7,137 nt of DNA from Eubacteriales bacterium (GTDB taxonomy: Bacteria; Bacillota_A; Clostridia; Lachnospirales; Lachnospiraceae): the NCBI GenBank assembly GCA_030527765.1, contig JAUNAE010000197.1, positions 1 to 7,137 on the forward strand. Reading direction: 5' to 3'. Of this stretch, positions 1 through 5,935 are shown in pieces; within the stretch, counting starts at the first letter, position 1; each line of letters opens with the position of its first letter. Position numbers and translations under genes: made by a program. The notes beneath the pieces were generated by a model. That model saw nothing but the letters and a program-made list of their open reading frames with translations, was not told the origin of the DNA and ran no database searches.

Positions 1-697
1 ATTCGCCGTCGTGGTCATGATGATGATGTTCATGCTCGTGATCATGGTCATGGTCGTGATGGTGCTCATGCTCCTCTTCCAGAAGTTCCTGCTCCAGAGA
101 TACAGGATGTTCCATAACTTCCAGAATCTTCTTGCCCTCCAGGTTCTCAATCGGAGTTGTGATAATTGCAGCCTTCTCGTTGATGGTTCTCAGCATTTCC
201 ATTGCTTCCTGAGCTTTTTTCTCATCAACGATGTCGGTACGGCTCATAATGATCGCACCTGCGCATGCTACCTGATTGTTAAAGAACTCACCGAAGTTCT
301 TCATATACATTTTGCATTTCTTTGCATCAACTACGGTTGTGTAGCTGTTCAGTTCCAGTTCCACTTCATCCTTGACATCCTGAACGGCTTTGATAACATC
401 GCTCAGTTTACCAACACCGGATGGCTCAATAAGGATACGGTCCGGATGATAGGTGTTGATGACTTCTTTCAGAGAAGTACCAAAATCACCAACCAGAGAA
501 CAGCAGATACATCCGGAGTTCATCTCACGAATTTCAATACCTGCCTCCTTCAGGAAACCGCCATCAATACCGATCTCACCAAACTCGTTCTCGATCAGTA
601 CAACCTGCTCTCCCTGAAAAGCGTCCTTCAAAAGTTTCTTAATCAGTGTTGTCTTACCGGCACCAAGGAATCCGGAAATAATATCAATCTTTACCAT
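1..697 (-). CDS. CobW/COG0523 (G3E) GTPase with His-rich tail, C-terminus cut by window edge
   Basis: This is a P-loop GTPase of the CobW/YciC/ZagA group (COG0523), whose members deliver or insert metals such as zinc, cobalt or nickel in the cytoplasm. Visible motifs are Walker A GFLGAGKTT (residues 9-17), ENEFG (36-40), the metal-binding CxCC within SGCICCS (61-67), and EPSG (91-94). The guanine-specificity position reads SRTD (152-155) instead of the usual NKxD. From about residue 210 the chain becomes His/Asp/Glu-rich (HEHHHDHDHDHEHEHHHHDHD), a likely metal-binding tail. It is still open at the window edge after 232 codons, so the C-terminus is missing. The ATG at 697 is supported by GAGGAG at 705-710, seven bases upstream. 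No promoter is visible between this gene and the terminator at 722-756, so its transcription probably depends on read-through from the 77-aa gene upstream. The family is certain. The metal and client protein cannot be read from the sequence, and no Zur-type operator was seen. Confidence 0.93.
   Translation of the reverse strand, partial: MVKIDIISGFLGAGKTTLIKKLLKDAFQGEQVVLIENEFGEIGIDGGFLKEAGIEIREMNSGCICCSLVGDFGTSLKEVINTYHPDRILIEPSGVGKLSDVIKAVQDVKDEVELELNSYTTVVDAKKCKMYMKNFGEFFNNQVACAGAIIMSRTDIVDEKKAQEAMEMLRTINEKAAIITTPIENLEGKKILEVMEHPVSLEQELLEEEHEHHHDHDHDHEHEHHHHDHDGE
8..90 (-). repeat. Low-complexity His/Asp/Glu codon tract
   Basis: A run of near-identical CAT/CAC codons alternates with GAC/GAT and GAG/GAA, encoding the histidine-rich tail of the GTPase. 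The sequence is internally repetitive at 3- and 6-base periods, so its length could vary between strains by slippage. This is a coding repeat, not a mobile element or CRISPR. Confidence 0.75.
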
Positions 698-721
698 AAT
701 TTCACTCCTCTTTTATCGCGC

Positions 722-756
722 AAAAAACGACAGGGATATGACGAATCATATCCCTG
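722..756 (-). terminator. Rho-independent terminator between the HPr-like gene and the CobW-type gene
   Basis: A perfect 11-bp stem (731-741 pairs with 746-756, CAGGGATATGA in the arm) has a four-base loop reading TTCG on the minus strand. It is followed after three bases by six T residues (722-727 on the minus strand). The opposite direction lacks a T-tract, so it acts on minus-strand transcription. It lies 24 bases past the stop of the 77-aa gene and 24 bases before the CobW-type start codon, with no promoter visible after it. It may therefore set the ratio of the two genes by partial read-through rather than end the operon outright. Confidence 0.9.
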
Positions 757-780
757 CGCAAATCATTCATATTCCAAAGA

Positions 781-1014
781 TTAGCCGTTGATCATGAAGT
801 TCATCAGCTTGTCAATGTCCTCTCTCTCGTAAGCAACGATCTCAAGCTCCGGAATCTCACCGTTAGAGAAGATGTTTGCCAGAGAAACGTACTGGGATAA
901 TTTGGATTTGAGGTTCAGTCTATCTCCCTCACCGGTAACTAACTCAACTTTACCGGAACAGGTATCTACTACATCGAAAAATTTCTGGATATCTTTAATA
1001 TTGGATACTTTCAT
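781..1014 (-). CDS. Small HPr-like protein (77 aa) lacking the catalytic His region
   Basis: This is a small, soluble, acidic protein with no signal peptide or membrane segment. Residues 22-45 resemble the core of the phosphocarrier HPr: KVELV, a turn, then LNLKS (33-37) and VSL (43-45), parallel to VNLKS and MSL around regulatory Ser46 of Bacillus HPr. The end, LEIVAYEREDIDKLMNFM, matches the last strand and helix (IxISAxGxDExxAL). Ser37 would align with Ser46. The N-terminus goes from MKVS straight into NIKDIQKFF, so the GIHARP loop that carries phospho-accepting His15 is absent. It should not act as a normal PTS phosphocarrier and is closer in concept to Crh, the His-less regulatory HPr paralogue of Bacillus. 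The ATG at 1014 follows AAAGGAG (1021-1027) at good spacing. The gene has its own promoter and long leader, and a terminator follows it. That it is a gene is very likely; the HPr relationship is my reading from motif alignment, and its function is unknown. Confidence 0.85.
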   Translation of the reverse strand: MKVSNIKDIQKFFDVVDTCSGKVELVTGEGDRLNLKSKLSQYVSLANIFSNGEIPELEIVAYEREDIDKLMNFMING

Positions 1015-1157
1015 GATGTTCTCCTTTCAAAATCAATTCGCAGCTGTTTCATCCCTTCACAGTTAATGGTTCTGAAAAACAGTTGCATAAATTCTTATTT
1101 TCAGTTATCAGATTTTATCTGCTTTGAATGCCTTTTGCACCCCGCCAAATCCGATTC
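1015..1157 (-). promoter_or_regulatory. Long 5' leader of the HPr-like gene with inverted repeats
   Basis: About 140 bases separate the predicted transcription start (near 1157) from the ATG at 1014, and no reading frame is evident here. Two inverted repeats are visible. The first is CAGAT-AAA-ATCTG at 1109-1121. The second is longer-range, 1041-1049 with 1077-1085 (CAACTGTTT against AAACAGCTG, one mismatch), and ends about 14 bases before the Shine-Dalgarno sequence at 1021-1027. I recognise no known riboswitch class and no T-rich attenuator. The leader may simply be unstructured. Confidence 0.45.
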
Positions 1158-1163
1158 GCGCTC

Positions 1164-1192
1164 ATTATATACCAGGTTACTCCGAATTGCAA
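1164..1192 (-). promoter_or_regulatory. Sigma-A promoter for the HPr-like gene
   Basis: The -35 box is TTGCAA (1187-1192), followed by a 17-bp spacer and a perfect -10 TATAAT (1164-1169), with predicted start near 1157. The -35 box begins only five bases past the stop codon of glgB. No hairpin terminator lies between glgB and this promoter, so the downstream gene may be made both from here and by read-through from the glucan operon. Confidence 0.85.
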
Positions 1193-1196
1193 GGGA

Positions 1197-3083
1197 TTAA
1201 AATAAAAAGACACCAATTCCATAAGCCGGAAGCGGGAAGGAGAAGGAGAACTCTCGATTGTCGCATTCGCTCTTCTCTGCCTTATATACAACAGGCTTCT
1301 CAAGCATTCCCTTTTCATCCATGATCAGCTTATACTGTTTCTTCTTCGGAACACCTACACGGTAGTCATCATAAGCGACCGGAGTAAAGTTCATAACGAA
1401 CAGCATGTTGTTTCTCTTGCTCGGTGAATTGCGGACGAAGCTGAAAATACTGCGGTCTGCATCATCTGCGTTAATCCACTCGAAGCCGTTGCCGTCGGAA
1501 TCTCCGCCATAAAGTGCCGGATACTTCTTGTACATATGAAGAAGTCCTTTGACAAACTCCTGAAGATCTTTGTGAGAGTCTTCACCGAGAAGATACCAGT
1601 CAATCTCTCTTTCCTCACTCCACTCTCTCAGCTGACCAAAATCCTGTCCCATGAAGAGAAGTTTTTTGCCCGGATGACCGGTCATAAAGGTATATCCAAC
1701 CTTCAGGTTGCGGAATTTATCTTCCATCTCACCCGGCATCTTGTTGATCATCGAGCATTTTAGATGAACAACTTCGTCGTGAGAAAGTACAAGCACATAT
1801 CTCTCACTGTATGCATACATCATGGAGAATGTCATCTTGTTGTGGTTGAATTTGCGGAAATAAGGATCCAGTTTCATATATTCCAGGAAGTCATTCATCC
1901 ATCCCATATTCCACTTCATGGAGAATCCAAGTCCGTCATCCTCCACGCTGCCGGTAACCTTCGGCCATGCAGTGGACTCTTCTGCGATCATGACGGTTCC
2001 TTTGTTTCTTCCAAGAAGAACAGAATTCAGATGTTTGAAGAATTCGATTGCTTCCAGATTCTTATTGTCGCCGTACTTGTTGGCAACCCACTGGCCATCT
2101 TCTTTGCCGTAATCCAGATACAGCATAGATGCCACTGCATCTACACGGAGACCATCTACATGGCACTCTTCAATCCAGAACAGGGCATTTGCCAGAAGGA
2201 AATTCTTAACTTCCGGACGACCGTAGTTGTAAATCTTGGTACCCCAGTCCGGATGCTCTCCCTGACGTGGATCCTGGTGCTCGTAGCAGGCAGTGCCGTC
2301 GAAGTTTGCAAGACCATGTGCATCCTTCGGGAAGTGTGCCGGTACCCAGTCAAGAATGACACCGATTTTTTTCTTGTGAAGATAATCTACAAGATATTTG
2401 AAATCCTGCGGTGTTCCATAACGGGATGTCGGTGCATAATATCCGGTTACCTGATATCCCCAGGAACCATCGAATGGATGCTCTGCAATTCCCATCAGCT
2501 CTACATGAGTGTAGCCCATTTCCTGCACATATTCTGCCAGACGAACGGCTGCTTCTCTGTAATTATAAAAACCTTCCTCGTTCTCCTCGGACCATGGATG
2601 TTTCATCCAGGAACCAAGATGAACTTCATATATAGACATGGCGCTGGTGTCCGGATCGAATTTTTCACGATTGCGAAGCCATGCTGCATCGCTCCACTTA
2701 AAATCTGTGATATCGGTAATGCGGGATGCAGTTCCCGGACGAAGCTCTGCCTCATTTGCATAAGGGTCTGCCTTGTACAAATGCTCACCGTTCATGCCAA
2801 CGATAAAGAATTTGTAAAGCTGTCCGATTTTTGCCTCCGGAACATTCACTTCCCAGACTCCGATCTCTCCCACCTTTGTCATTGGGTTCGCATCATTTTC
2901 CCAGTTATTAAATTCTCCGATGACGGACACGCTCTGTGCATTCGGTGCCCATACTGCGAAATAGGTTCCATCACTGCCATTTTTTCCAAGGGGATGAGCT
3001 CCCAGTTTACGATAAATGTCATAATGGGTTGCCTGACCGAAGAGGTACTGGTCTAATTCTGAAAACTCCATTCTCTCTGCCAT
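1197..3083 (-). CDS. glgB: 1,4-alpha-glucan (glycogen) branching enzyme GlgB
   Basis: GlgB cuts alpha-1,4 chains and re-attaches them through alpha-1,6 links to make branched glycogen in the cytoplasm (EC 2.4.1.18). The 628 residues hold an N-terminal CBM48/early-set domain (about 20-115, with FAVWAPNAQSVSVIGEFNNW), a GH13 barrel (about 150-510) and a C-terminal beta domain. The conserved GH13 regions are intact: DWVPAH (245-250), GLRVD with nucleophile Asp315, MIAEEST with the general acid Glu (Glu368 by position), and LSHDEVVH with Asp436. KLLFMGQDFGQ and REW follow, as in other branching enzymes. It is about 100 residues shorter than E. coli GlgB, lacking the extra N-terminal domain, as is common in Firmicutes. 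After HDEVVH the usual Gly is Leu (HLKCSM). The ATG at 3083 has TGGAGG at 3093-3098. The gene lies 26 bases after the GH13 hydrolase and has no promoter of its own, so the two form an operon. Confidence 0.97.
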   Translation of the reverse strand: MAERMEFSELDQYLFGQATHYDIYRKLGAHPLGKNGSDGTYFAVWAPNAQSVSVIGEFNNWENDANPMTKVGEIGVWEVNVPEAKIGQLYKFFIVGMNGEHLYKADPYANEAELRPGTASRITDITDFKWSDAAWLRNREKFDPDTSAMSIYEVHLGSWMKHPWSEENEEGFYNYREAAVRLAEYVQEMGYTHVELMGIAEHPFDGSWGYQVTGYYAPTSRYGTPQDFKYLVDYLHKKKIGVILDWVPAHFPKDAHGLANFDGTACYEHQDPRQGEHPDWGTKIYNYGRPEVKNFLLANALFWIEECHVDGLRVDAVASMLYLDYGKEDGQWVANKYGDNKNLEAIEFFKHLNSVLLGRNKGTVMIAEESTAWPKVTGSVEDDGLGFSMKWNMGWMNDFLEYMKLDPYFRKFNHNKMTFSMMYAYSERYVLVLSHDEVVHLKCSMINKMPGEMEDKFRNLKVGYTFMTGHPGKKLLFMGQDFGQLREWSEEREIDWYLLGEDSHKDLQEFVKGLLHMYKKYPALYGGDSDGNGFEWINADDADRSIFSFVRNSPSKRNNMLFVMNFTPVAYDDYRVGVPKKKQYKLIMDEKGMLEKPVVYKAEKSECDNREFSFSFPLPAYGIGVFLF

Positions 3084-3109
3084 AATAAAGAACCTCCACT
3101 AATACTATT

Positions 3110-4459
3110 TCAGAAGCTTACGAGCTGACTTTCGTTCGGCTGTAATGTAATGTGCAGCTGTCCGTACTCTTCTTTGATTTCTTTGCCGTCCACAAGACTC
3201 ACCATGGATACACCGTTTCTTGGAAGTCGAATCCAGAGCTCGACTTCTTTGTCATCGTTGTTCACTGCAACTATCACTCCGTGATCATCCAGAATTCGTG
3301 CGAATGCATACTGACGATTCGTAAGAAGCAGTTCCTGATAGGATCCCATGGAAAGTGCCGGATTCTCTTTGCGGATTTTTCCAAGCTTCTGAATCCATTC
3401 CAGAAGTTCTGGATTGTCCGGATGCATAAGTGCTTCAGAAAGCTTCACTGCCGGACGGAGCGGATCATCATTTCCGCCTTCTTTTCGTCCCGGAATACCC
3501 CATTCTGATCCATAATATATGGAAGGAATTCCCGGAAGGGTGAAGAGAAGGGTGTGTACCGGGTAAATATGTCCCGGAACTTTCAGCTTGGAAGCGATTC
3601 GATCCACATCATGGTTATCTACAAAGCTGTACAGTTTCATTCCACGGTAAATTCCGCCATTCTGATCGAATTCCCGGCGAATTGTGTGGGCAATCTCAAA
3701 ATAATTGTGATCGTTATGTCCGGAGTAAATTCCCTTGTGAAGTTCATAGTTTGTGACACTGTCTAACATATGCGGCTTCACATATCGACTGTAATCTCCG
3801 TGGATTACTTCACCCATCAGCCAGAAATCAGCCTTGCGCTCATTGGTGTAGCGTCTCATCTCTTCCATGAATGAGAAATCCAGACAGTCTGCGCAATCCA
3901 GCCGGATACCGTCGATGTCGAATTCGGAAATCCAGAATCCAATCACATCCAAAATATATTCTCGAACCTTCGGCTCCCAATAGTTCAAATTGACAAGTTC
4001 AAAACAGTTGCGCCATGCTTCGTATCCGAATCCATCATTGTATGGAGAGTTCCATCCGAAGTTGATCCCTTTGTACCAGCTGCAGTAAGGGGAATTCTCC
4101 CGATTCTTCTGGATGTCCTGGAAGGCAAAAAACTCTCTTCCGGTATGATTGAAAACTCCGTCAACAACCACCTTGATTCCAAGGTCATGAGCTTTCTGTA
4201 CGAAACGTCTGAAGTCTTCATTGTCTCCGAGTCTTCGATCAACCATTCGGTAGTCTTTTGTGTCATATCCGTGGGAAGTGGATTCGAACAGCGGTCCAAT
4301 GTAAATTGCTGTACATCCCAGAGATTCTACATGTGGAAGCCACTCTTCGAGTTCTTCAAAACGATGGGTAATTTCCGTCTGTTCATTACGTCTCGGTGCA
4401 CCGGTCATCCCTATTGGATACATGTGATAAAACACTGCTTCTTCAAACCATTTGCTCAC
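3110..4459 (-). CDS. Cytosolic GH13 alpha-glucan hydrolase (maltodextrin glucosidase / cyclomaltodextrinase / alpha-amylase type)
   Basis: This is a 449-residue alpha-amylase-family enzyme without signal peptide, so it acts on internal alpha-1,4-glucans. The conserved regions are complete: DGVFNH (100-105), GIRLDCAD with nucleophile Asp188, LMGEVIHG with acid Glu217, and FVDNHD with Asp284. GIPSIYYGSEWG (310-321) is the usual late-barrel motif, and a short beta domain ends the chain. The fifth conserved region reads LVNLN (155-159), close to MPKLN of neopullulanases and cyclomaltodextrinases, yet the N-terminal CBM34 dimerisation domain of those enzymes is absent. The start is GTG at 4459, chosen because GGAGG (4469-4473) lies nine bases upstream and homology (WFEEAVFYHMYP) begins at once. 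It is the first gene of the operon with glgB, behind a strong promoter, which fits glycogen or maltodextrin turnover. The GH13 assignment is certain; exact substrate and whether it also cuts alpha-1,6 links are not. Confidence 0.93.
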   Translation of the reverse strand: MSKWFEEAVFYHMYPIGMTGAPRRNEQTEITHRFEELEEWLPHVESLGCTAIYIGPLFESTSHGYDTKDYRMVDRRLGDNEDFRRFVQKAHDLGIKVVVDGVFNHTGREFFAFQDIQKNRENSPYCSWYKGINFGWNSPYNDGFGYEAWRNCFELVNLNYWEPKVREYILDVIGFWISEFDIDGIRLDCADCLDFSFMEEMRRYTNERKADFWLMGEVIHGDYSRYVKPHMLDSVTNYELHKGIYSGHNDHNYFEIAHTIRREFDQNGGIYRGMKLYSFVDNHDVDRIASKLKVPGHIYPVHTLLFTLPGIPSIYYGSEWGIPGRKEGGNDDPLRPAVKLSEALMHPDNPELLEWIQKLGKIRKENPALSMGSYQELLLTNRQYAFARILDDHGVIVAVNNDDKEVELWIRLPRNGVSMVSLVDGKEIKEEYGQLHITLQPNESQLVSF

Positions 4460-4500
4460 TATTTCTGTCCTCCGCTCAAGTCATTATATTCTTACGTCCC

Positions 4501-4529
4501 ATTATAACAATCAGGGACTTTTGCGTCAA
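4501..4529 (-). promoter_or_regulatory. Extended -10 sigma-A promoter of the GH13-glgB operon
   Basis: The -35 box is TTGACG (4524-4529), followed by a 17-bp spacer and -10 TATAAT (4501-4506), preceded by TGT to give an extended -10. The predicted start is near 4494, leaving a leader of about 35 nt before the GTG at 4459. An imperfect dyad, GAAG-N7-CTTC, sits at 4531-4545 directly upstream of the -35 box and could be an operator, but it is short. No catabolite-responsive element matching the usual consensus was seen. Confidence 0.88.
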
Positions 4530-4560
4530 TGAAGTTGTCGTCTTCGATATGGTAAAGAGT

Positions 4561-4589
4561 ATAAAACACCCCGGATAAAATCCGGGGTG
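4561..4589 (-). terminator. Rho-independent terminator after the polysaccharide deacetylase gene
   Basis: A GC-rich hairpin with a 10-bp perfect stem (4567-4576 pairs with 4580-4589, arm CACCCCGGAT) and a three-base loop is followed on the minus strand by TTTTAT. It begins six bases past the deacetylase stop codon and separates the envelope pair from the glucan operon. The T-tract is short, but the stem is very strong. Confidence 0.88.
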
Positions 4590-4595
4590 CGTTTA

Positions 4596-5915
4596 TTATT
4601 CATCATATGAACTGTCATCATAAAAGCCGTCATCATAAGACTCTTCTGTTGTTGTTTCCTCTGTCGTGGTCGCCTCTGAAGAGGTGTCTGCGGAAGCTGT
4701 GGAAGTACTTCCGGTTAATCCTGCTTCCGGATCATATCCTGCTACGGATCCGGAATTCAAAGTACTCTGCCAGAAATCAATGTACAGGGTGCTCTGCAAT
4801 GTTACATGTTTGGCCTCTGCCATTTCGCTGAAGGTAACCAGTCGGTATCCCTTCTCTACCAGTTCCGGAATAATTCTCTTGCAGGCTTCCACGGTTGGCT
4901 GATGGATGTCATGCATCAGAATGATGGTTCCATCGGTCAGGTCTCCATTCATAACTTCTTTGTAATCCAGATCCACATCTTTATAGCTCCAATCCAGAGA
5001 GTCCAGAGACCACATGGCAAATGGTTTGCCAACTCCGGAATAGATATCCTGGTTCGCGGCTCCATAAGGAGCACGACACACGGTGGATGCCTGTCCGCAG
5101 GCTTCAATCAGTGCCTGATCCGTTCTCTGATATTGATTGATCGCGTCATCAAGAGCCAGGTTCAGAAGTTCCGGATGATCCCAGGAATGGTTTCCGATCT
5201 CATGTCCTTCACTTGCCATTCGCTTAACAACATCCGGGTATGCCTCAACACACTCTCCGAGCATCAGGAACGTTGCCTTGGAATTGTTTTCTTTCAGAAT
5301 ATCCAGGAGTTCTTCCGTATACTGTCCCGGACCATCGTCGAAGGTCAGACAAAGCATCGGACGGGTTTTTGTAGAATCATAAACACCGTCATCATTAAAG
5401 TAATACTCACTGGCTCCTCTTGTTACCCAGCCGGTCTGAATATATCCACTCTCATTGAAGCAGTACTGTGCTCCGTCAATTTCCTTAAAGCCATCGGCAT
5501 AGTAGGTTCCGTCTGCATTCTGATACCAACGCCCGGATGCGGTCTCATGCCATCCCGGTGTCCAGTAGGCCATTTTTTCTGCATCCCCGACACCTTTCAG
5601 CGGTACGCGGACAGCTTCACTGCTTGTTCTGGTCTGCGCTGTTGATGCCGTTGTATCCGAACTCGCCTCCGCAGTTGTTTCTGCAGTTGTTCCATCAGAA
5701 GCTGCACTTGTATCCTGTACAGTCTGTGTCACTTCCGTTTCTGTTGTATTCTGGCTGTTTCCACCCCGATGGGCAATCGGGAGGATAATGCCTCTCACAA
5801 TAAAAATACCAATCAAAAGAACTCCAAGTACACACAGACCTAAGCGAATACATCTGCGAATCATCATCTGGCGTCTTTTGCGGCGTCTCCTTTCTCTCAA
5901 TGTCAACTTATCCAT
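4596..5915 (-). CDS. Membrane-anchored polysaccharide deacetylase (NodB/CE4) with glucan-binding repeats
   Basis: This 439-residue envelope enzyme probably removes acetyl groups from N-acetylglucosamine in peptidoglycan or another surface glycan (PgdA-like). An Arg-rich cytoplasmic start (RERRRRKRRQ) precedes one membrane segment (about 24-47) and a Thr/Ser-rich linker (53-101). Next come aromatic, Gly-rich repeats of the choline/glucan-binding type (about 119-180; GRWYQNADGTYYADGF and YYFNDDGVYD). The NodB domain (about 184-370) has all CE4 motifs: TFDDGP (191-196, base Asp193, metal ligand Asp194), HxxxH in NHSWDH (His243, His247), RAPYG (281-285), DSLDW (305-309) and LMHDIH (333-338). The tail (400-439) is Thr/Glu-rich and ends in YDDGFYDDSSYDE. 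The ATG at 5915 lies 20 bases after the foldase-like gene, so they are probably cotranscribed; AGGGG (5928-5932) is rather distant. CE4 membership is firm. The target polymer is inferred from the architecture. Confidence 0.93.
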   Translation of the reverse strand: MDKLTLRERRRRKRRQMMIRRCIRLGLCVLGVLLIGIFIVRGIILPIAHRGGNSQNTTETEVTQTVQDTSAASDGTTAETTAEASSDTTASTAQTRTSSEAVRVPLKGVGDAEKMAYWTPGWHETASGRWYQNADGTYYADGFKEIDGAQYCFNESGYIQTGWVTRGASEYYFNDDGVYDSTKTRPMLCLTFDDGPGQYTEELLDILKENNSKATFLMLGECVEAYPDVVKRMASEGHEIGNHSWDHPELLNLALDDAINQYQRTDQALIEACGQASTVCRAPYGAANQDIYSGVGKPFAMWSLDSLDWSYKDVDLDYKEVMNGDLTDGTIILMHDIHQPTVEACKRIIPELVEKGYRLVTFSEMAEAKHVTLQSTLYIDFWQSTLNSGSVAGYDPEAGLTGSTSTASADTSSEATTTEETTTEESYDDGFYDDSSYDE

Positions 5916-5935
5916 CTTACATCTTTTCCCCTAGT
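5916..5935 (-). promoter_or_regulatory. Ribosome binding site of the deacetylase gene with an ATG-TAA start-stop
   Basis: AGGGG at 5928-5932 is followed after five bases by ATG TAA (5917-5922), and the true deacetylase ATG comes only four bases past the TAA region, at 5913-5915. The Shine-Dalgarno spacing therefore suits the empty start-stop better (5 bases) than the gene (12 bases). It is the only ribosome binding site I recognise for the gene. Whether ribosomes use the ATG-TAA cannot be told from sequence. Confidence 0.5.

Noticed and set aside
11..784. A 257-codon plus-strand open frame starting with a Met/Val-rich stretch
   Set aside because: The hydrophobic Met/Val start, which looks like a membrane segment, is the complement of the His-codon tract of the CobW-type gene. 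The rest mirrors that gene and its terminator.
787..815. A perfect -35 TTGACA inside the end of the HPr-like gene as a promoter for the CobW-type gene
   Set aside because: At the right spacing the -10 would be ATCAAC, which is far from TATAAT. The hexamer simply encodes Ile-Asp-Lys.
1109..1121. CAGAT-AAA-ATCTG hairpin as a terminator for glgB
   Set aside because: The stem has only five AT-rich pairs, no T-tract follows on the minus strand, and it lies downstream of the next promoter.
1764..3056. A 430-codon open frame on the plus strand opposite glgB
   Set aside because: It lies fully antisense to a certain glgB, has a Cys/His/Ile-rich composition with no recognisable domain, and has no convincing promoter or ribosome binding site. 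It is a by-product of codon bias on the opposite strand.
4483..4510. A second TATAAT (4483-4488) with -35 TTGTTA (4505-4510) ahead of the GH13 gene
   Set aside because: The -35 matches only four of six bases with a 16-bp spacer, and it overlaps the much stronger upstream promoter. It would give a leader starting almost at the Shine-Dalgarno.
4531..4545. GAAG-N7-CTTC dyad next to the -35 box as an operator
   Set aside because: The half-sites are only four bases with partial inner symmetry, which is expected by chance. It is noted in the promoter entry but not called as a site.
4806..5645. A 279-codon plus-strand open frame opposite the deacetylase
   Set aside because: It is antisense to a complete CE4 domain with all motifs, and no domain or expression signals are visible in it.
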